Positions 35,188-37,423 of a stretch of DNA of 37,423 bases are shown piece after piece. Origin of the DNA: Halieaceae bacterium. GTDB lineage: Bacteria; Pseudomonadota; Gammaproteobacteria; Pseudomonadales; Halieaceae. The stretch lies in contig CACCPA010000014.1 of the NCBI GenBank assembly GCA_902547755.1, positions 1 to 37,423 of the forward strand. The letters are read 5' to 3'. Position 1 is the first letter of the stretch; the number at the start of each line of letters is the position of its first letter. The notes under the pieces are model-generated. The model was not told the DNA's origin. It did no database searches and saw only the letters and a list, made by a program, of their open reading frames with translations. A program made the translations under genes and the position numbers.

Positions 35188-35546
35188 TTTTCTGACTCCC
35201 CTGACATCTTCTCGACCTGCTTCTGCAACTCAGCCCATTGCTCAGGCGTGAGGTTTTTCGCTGATCGCAGGAACGCAGGGACGGCGAAAGGGTTGTTCTG
35301 GATCACGTTCACAGCCTCTGGATCCACTAGGTCTGCTAGATGCAGCAGTTCATCCACATCGGTCTCTAGTGCAGCCGCTAGTTTCCTCACTAGTTCTGCC
35401 GAGGGTGCAGATTTGCCTTTCTCTAGATTGGATATATGCATACCTGACACACCCACCATGCGGCCCAATTCCCTTATACCTATGCGCTTTTCAGCTCTTA
35501 GATCCTTGATTTTGTCTGCGAGAGTCGTCGCTTGATCAGAGGTCAT
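35184..35546 (-). CDS. XRE-family HTH transcriptional regulator
   Basis: The 120-aa protein has an XRE helix-turn-helix at about residues 10-66 (IKDLRAEKRIGIRELGRMVG, SGMHISNLEKGKSAPSAELV, KLAAALETDVDELL). A C-terminal part of about 45 residues (FAVPAFLRSAKNLTPEQW) may be the dimerisation or peptidase-sensitive region. GGAG lies seven bases before ATG 35546. It is the first gene of the leftward unit and next to the 42-bp palindrome, so it is probably autoregulatory and represses both directions. Confidence 0.9.
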   Translation of the reverse strand: MTSDQATTLADKIKDLRAEKRIGIRELGRMVGVSGMHISNLEKGKSAPSAELVRKLAAALETDVDELLHLADLVDPEAVNVIQNNPFAVPAFLRSAKNLTPEQWAELQKQVEKMSGESEK

Positions 35547-35587
35547 GTGAGTTCTCCATGTCTGCCCTATGTAACACCATGAGACAA

Positions 35588-35631
35588 ACTGTAAGCTGCC
35601 TGTTTACATATGTCAACTGTTAGTTTACAGT
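35588..35631. promoter_or_regulatory. Overlapping divergent promoters on a 42-bp palindromic operator
   Basis: Leftward promoter (minus strand): -35 TTGACA (plus positions 35611-35616), 17-bp spacer, -10 TACAGT (35588-35593). Rightward promoter: -35 TTTACA (35603-35608), 17-bp spacer, -10 TACAGT (35626-35631). The central GTTTACAT|ATGTCAAC (35602-35617) covers both -35s. Outer half-sites CTGTAAGC (35589-35596) and GTTTACAG (35623-35630) lie symmetrically, each 17 bp from the dyad at 35609/35610. Over 35589-35630, 16 of 21 base pairs mirror. One XRE dimer array could therefore shut both promoters. Confidence 0.75.
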
Positions 35632-35660
35632 GTACATATTGATTACTTGGAGATACAGAA

Positions 35661-35813
35661 ATGAAGTTGAGCTTCACCCGAGACAACCTATTCAAAAGCG
35701 TGAACCTAGCAACAGGGCTGATGGTCCTGGTCCTGCTACCAATACTCATCCCGACACTCGGCTACATGATGTTGAAAGCTGGCATCAATGCCTTCAGATC
35801 AGAAGAGTTCTAG
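35661..35813 (+). CDS. 50-aa membrane microprotein (first of rightward quartet)
   Basis: ATG 35661, with GGAG eight bases upstream, about 23 nt after the predicted start point. The peptide has a basic/polar start (MKLSFTRDNLFKSVN), one hydrophobic segment (about 16-37, ATGLMVLVLLPILIPTLGYM) and a polar end FRSEEF. Unrecognised. Its stop is followed by GGAGG for the next gene. Confidence 0.65.
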   Translation: MKLSFTRDNLFKSVNLATGLMVLVLLPILIPTLGYMMLKAGINAFRSEEF

Positions 35814-35822
35814 GAGGTAGAT

Positions 35823-35978
35823 ATGTGGGGATTTTTTTCAGGTATTGCGGTTGGCGTATTTGTCTTGGTCTTCCTATTCATTGGATTTTTGATGGTCGCA
35901 TTTGGTGGTTTCAGCGTTGAGGACACGATGCCGTCACAGGAAGACTACAACTGTGGTGTTGATGAGGCACAAAGCTGA
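35823..35978 (+). CDS. 51-aa membrane microprotein (second of quartet)
   Basis: TAGGAGG immediately upstream gives a strong start at ATG 35823. One hydrophobic segment (about 3-30, FFSGIAVGVFVLVFLFIGFL) is followed by an acidic tail with SVEDTMPSQEDYNCGVDEA, containing a single Cys. The stop overlaps the next ATG (TGATG). Confidence 0.65.
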   Translation: MWGFFSGIAVGVFVLVFLFIGFLMVAFGGFSVEDTMPSQEDYNCGVDEAQS

Positions 35979-36103
35979 TGGAGCTACTCGTCTGGATATT
36001 GATTGCAGCGTTGGTGGTCTGGTTTGTTCTTATTCCAGCCTTGGCACTATGGATAGCGGTTCATGTACTTGGAGAGGAAGAGGGTAATGATGGCAATACT
36101 TGA
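35978..36103 (+). CDS. 41-aa membrane microprotein (third of quartet)
   Basis: ATG 35978 overlaps the previous stop. MELLVWILIAALVVWFVLIP and ALALWIAV form a nearly continuous hydrophobic helix, followed by an acidic end (LGEEEGNDGNT). It overlaps the next gene by 14 nt. Unrecognised. Confidence 0.6.
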   Translation: MELLVWILIAALVVWFVLIPALALWIAVHVLGEEEGNDGNT

Positions 36104-36245
36104 GATGGCACTCTGGATTATCGCGACACCAATACTGTTGTTTTTCGGCCTTTCTGGGCTGGGTTTCATTCTGGGGCTAATTTCGGATCCGTACTATGGG
36201 ATCAAGGATCTTCAGGGTGGGCAAAGAAAGAAACGGGTGATCTGA
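36090..36245 (+). CDS. 51-aa membrane microprotein (fourth of quartet)
   Basis: ATG 36090 (or 36087) has GAGGG upstream. One hydrophobic segment (about 5-33, EMALWIIATPILLFFGLSGL then GFILGL) is followed by ISDPYYGIKDLQGG and a basic end (QRKKRVI). Its orientation looks opposite to the acidic-tailed members. Unrecognised. Confidence 0.6.
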   Translation: MAILEMALWIIATPILLFFGLSGLGFILGLISDPYYGIKDLQGGQRKKRVI

Positions 36246-36343
36246 ATCCATGAATAGCGTCTGTTTTGTCTAGATACTCATGGCATGTCTGTACCAATCG
36301 GCTGCACAAGTGTTGCAATGACGGTCTATAAAGGAGATGGCAA
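36246..36343 (+). promoter_or_regulatory. Spacer before the secreted-protein gene
   Basis: 98 bp without a gene. AAGGAG (36331-36336) lies eight bases before TTG 36344 and decides that start. No clear promoter or terminator was found. Confidence 0.35.
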
Positions 36344-36871
36344 TTGCGAAAATTATTTATATCTTTACTGACTATGTTTACCGGCGCTTTAGCAGTTGCT
36401 GATGATGATCTGCCGCCAGTCATGGAGATGTTCTTTAATGGTATGGAGCGTCACGAGATCTCAATGATTGCAACAGCTGCAACTCGCTGCGGGAGCTTGA
36501 ATATGGTCGTAGGCGGTATCATTGCTCGCGATACATCTGACACCAATGTCTCTGATTCGCTAACAGAGCTGGGCACAGGTTTGGTGACCATCGGCTTATA
36601 CACGAACGCTGCATTGATGAAGTTGCGAGGAGTGGAAGTTGATATGGCCTCGCTTCAGAAAAGAGCGCTGAACTCACAGGACATGTTCACAAAAATTTAC
36701 CTGGAGCGTATGGAGAAAAATCAAGCTAGAACTGGGGAGATGTTTGCTGGCGATGAACTTATCAAATCAGATTTGGAGTTCTGTAAGTCCCTCACTATTC
36801 TCACATCTGATGAGTGGCTTGAGACGCTAACAACAAATAATTGGGACTATTGGGACGAAATCTTCCAATAA
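36344..36871 (+). CDS. Secreted protein of unknown function
   Basis: A 175-aa precursor from TTG 36344. The signal peptide (about 1-19, RKLFISLLTMFTGALAVA) is followed by an acidic mature start (DDDLPPVMEMF). The mature part is helical, with two cysteines (TRCGSL and EFCKSL) that may pair, and an aromatic, acidic end (NNWDYWDEIFQ). No family recognised. Confidence 0.65.
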   Translation: MRKLFISLLTMFTGALAVADDDLPPVMEMFFNGMERHEISMIATAATRCGSLNMVVGGIIARDTSDTNVSDSLTELGTGLVTIGLYTNAALMKLRGVEVDMASLQKRALNSQDMFTKIYLERMEKNQARTGEMFAGDELIKSDLEFCKSLTILTSDEWLETLTTNNWDYWDEIFQ

Positions 36872-36960
36872 CGGGCGGCAAACGGATGAACGCTACTTAG
36901 TGGTTGGTTCACTAAGCTTCTAAGAAGAGCGATCATTTTCACTCAAAAGTCAAAAATCTG

Positions 36961-37242
36961 TTGTCAATCTCAAAACCGTCAGCTAACGATAAAAAGAGAA
37001 AAGCCGACGAGGACACGCCATTGACTGCTCAGATTTCACTGTTGCCTTATGCAAACGAAAAGGTCGCTGCTAAGGTGTTAGAACATGCTCAAGACTTGAA
37101 GGACACGGATCCGAAACAGTCAATAGAACTACATGAAGAAGTGATTCGCTTGTTGTGTACGCAGATCAAACAACGCAATAAGAAGATAAGGGTCTTGAAG
37201 AAGATCTTGTTGGATGCATTACCGGAAGGAGAAGGTGCTTAA
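36961..37242 (+). CDS. Small charged protein, probably cytosolic
   Basis: 93 aa from TTG 36961, without a clear ribosome-binding site, so the true start may be later. The N-terminus is Lys/Ser-rich (KPSANDKKRKADED) and the C-terminal half is a charged helix (EVIRLLCTQIKQRNKKIRVLKK in two blocks), possibly coiled-coil. The stop overlaps the next ATG. Confidence 0.5.
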   Translation: MSISKPSANDKKRKADEDTPLTAQISLLPYANEKVAAKVLEHAQDLKDTDPKQSIELHEEVIRLLCTQIKQRNKKIRVLKKILLDALPEGEGA

Positions 37243-37358
37243 TGGATCGTCAAAGAATTTTAGAGATGGCCGTTGGAGTCTTTCTTGGTAACGTGGCTTT
37301 CTTGATGTTTGCTTGGATTTTGTTTGCTCTTTTGAGTCGGATTTTTGGGTGGGATTAG
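37242..37358 (+). CDS. 38-aa single-helix membrane microprotein
   Basis: ATG 37242 overlaps the preceding stop (TAATG). MDRQRILEMAVGVFLGN starts the peptide, VAFLMFAWILFALL completes a membrane helix, and it ends SRIFGWD. The overlap supports translation. Another example of the very small membrane proteins that crowd this end of the window. Confidence 0.55.
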   Translation: MDRQRILEMAVGVFLGNVAFLMFAWILFALLSRIFGWD

Positions 37359-37423
37359 TAACCTGTTTACTGAAGCACTCGCGTTTGGAAGCCGGTTAAA
37401 GTGGTTTTCGTTTTCACTAATAG

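Noticed and set aside
35584-35640. CRISPR-like repeats (GTTTACA occurring several times)
   Set aside because: Spacing and symmetry fit operator half-sites; there are no regular spacers.

Overview
The window is a bacterial chromosome segment. Its first 12.2 kb is the conserved gammaproteobacterial run queG / tsaE-amiC-mutL-miaA-hfq-hflX-hflK-hflC-hisZ-purA-DUF218. Gene order, protein style and the lipid/CoA-type genes that follow fit a marine gammaproteobacterium, perhaps Cellvibrionales/Halieaceae (OM60/NOR5-like). That placement is inferred from synteny and remembered protein families, not from a search.

Layout: (1) 1-12173, housekeeping block with many stop/start overlaps (tsaE/amiC, amiC/mutL, mutL/miaA, hisZ/purA, purA/DUF218). 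(2) 12.2-26.3 kb, a lineage-variable metabolic region: an AraC-type regulator broken by an in-frame TAA, a sulfotransferase, a CoA-transferase family III protein, an SDR, a LamG-domain secreted protein, an acyl-CoA ligase, a DUF5916 outer-membrane protein, a YciI-like protein, a DUF3422 protein interrupted by an in-frame TAA, an APH-like phosphotransferase, a DUF2835 protein and a second SDR whose catalytic Tyr is Phe. (3) 26.3-31.1 kb, small orphan genes that look AT-richer by eye: a secreted protein, a possibly frameshifted gene, a MORN-type lipoprotein translationally coupled to an acidic cytosolic protein, a voltage-gated K+ channel-like protein and a PD-(D/E)XK-like protein. (4) 31.1-37.4 kb, the most unusual part.

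Region 4 centres on a divergent promoter at about 35.58-35.64 kb. Leftward runs a compact unit: XRE repressor, a 45-aa membrane protein, an ImmA/IrrE metallopeptidase, a DUF763 protein, a radical SAM enzyme, two small membrane proteins and a DUF805-like membrane protein, with nearly every junction overlapping. Rightward run four very small membrane proteins (50, 51, 41 and about 51 aa). Two sigma70-like promoters overlap back to back on a 42-bp imperfect palindrome, the probable XRE operator. My working model is a peptidase-derepressed (ImmR/ImmA- or DdrO/IrrE-like) stress or defence module whose effectors are the DUF763/radical SAM pair plus membrane microproteins. I know of no description of this combination. 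No integrase, transposase, tRNA, rRNA or CRISPR array was seen.

A second unexpected signal is a pair of related micro-ORFs (26 aa at 28804-28884 and 19 aa at 31091-31150, both minus strand). They share a QQLERRLTxLC core whose differences are mostly synonymous or conservative. Each sits directly behind a membrane-protein gene.
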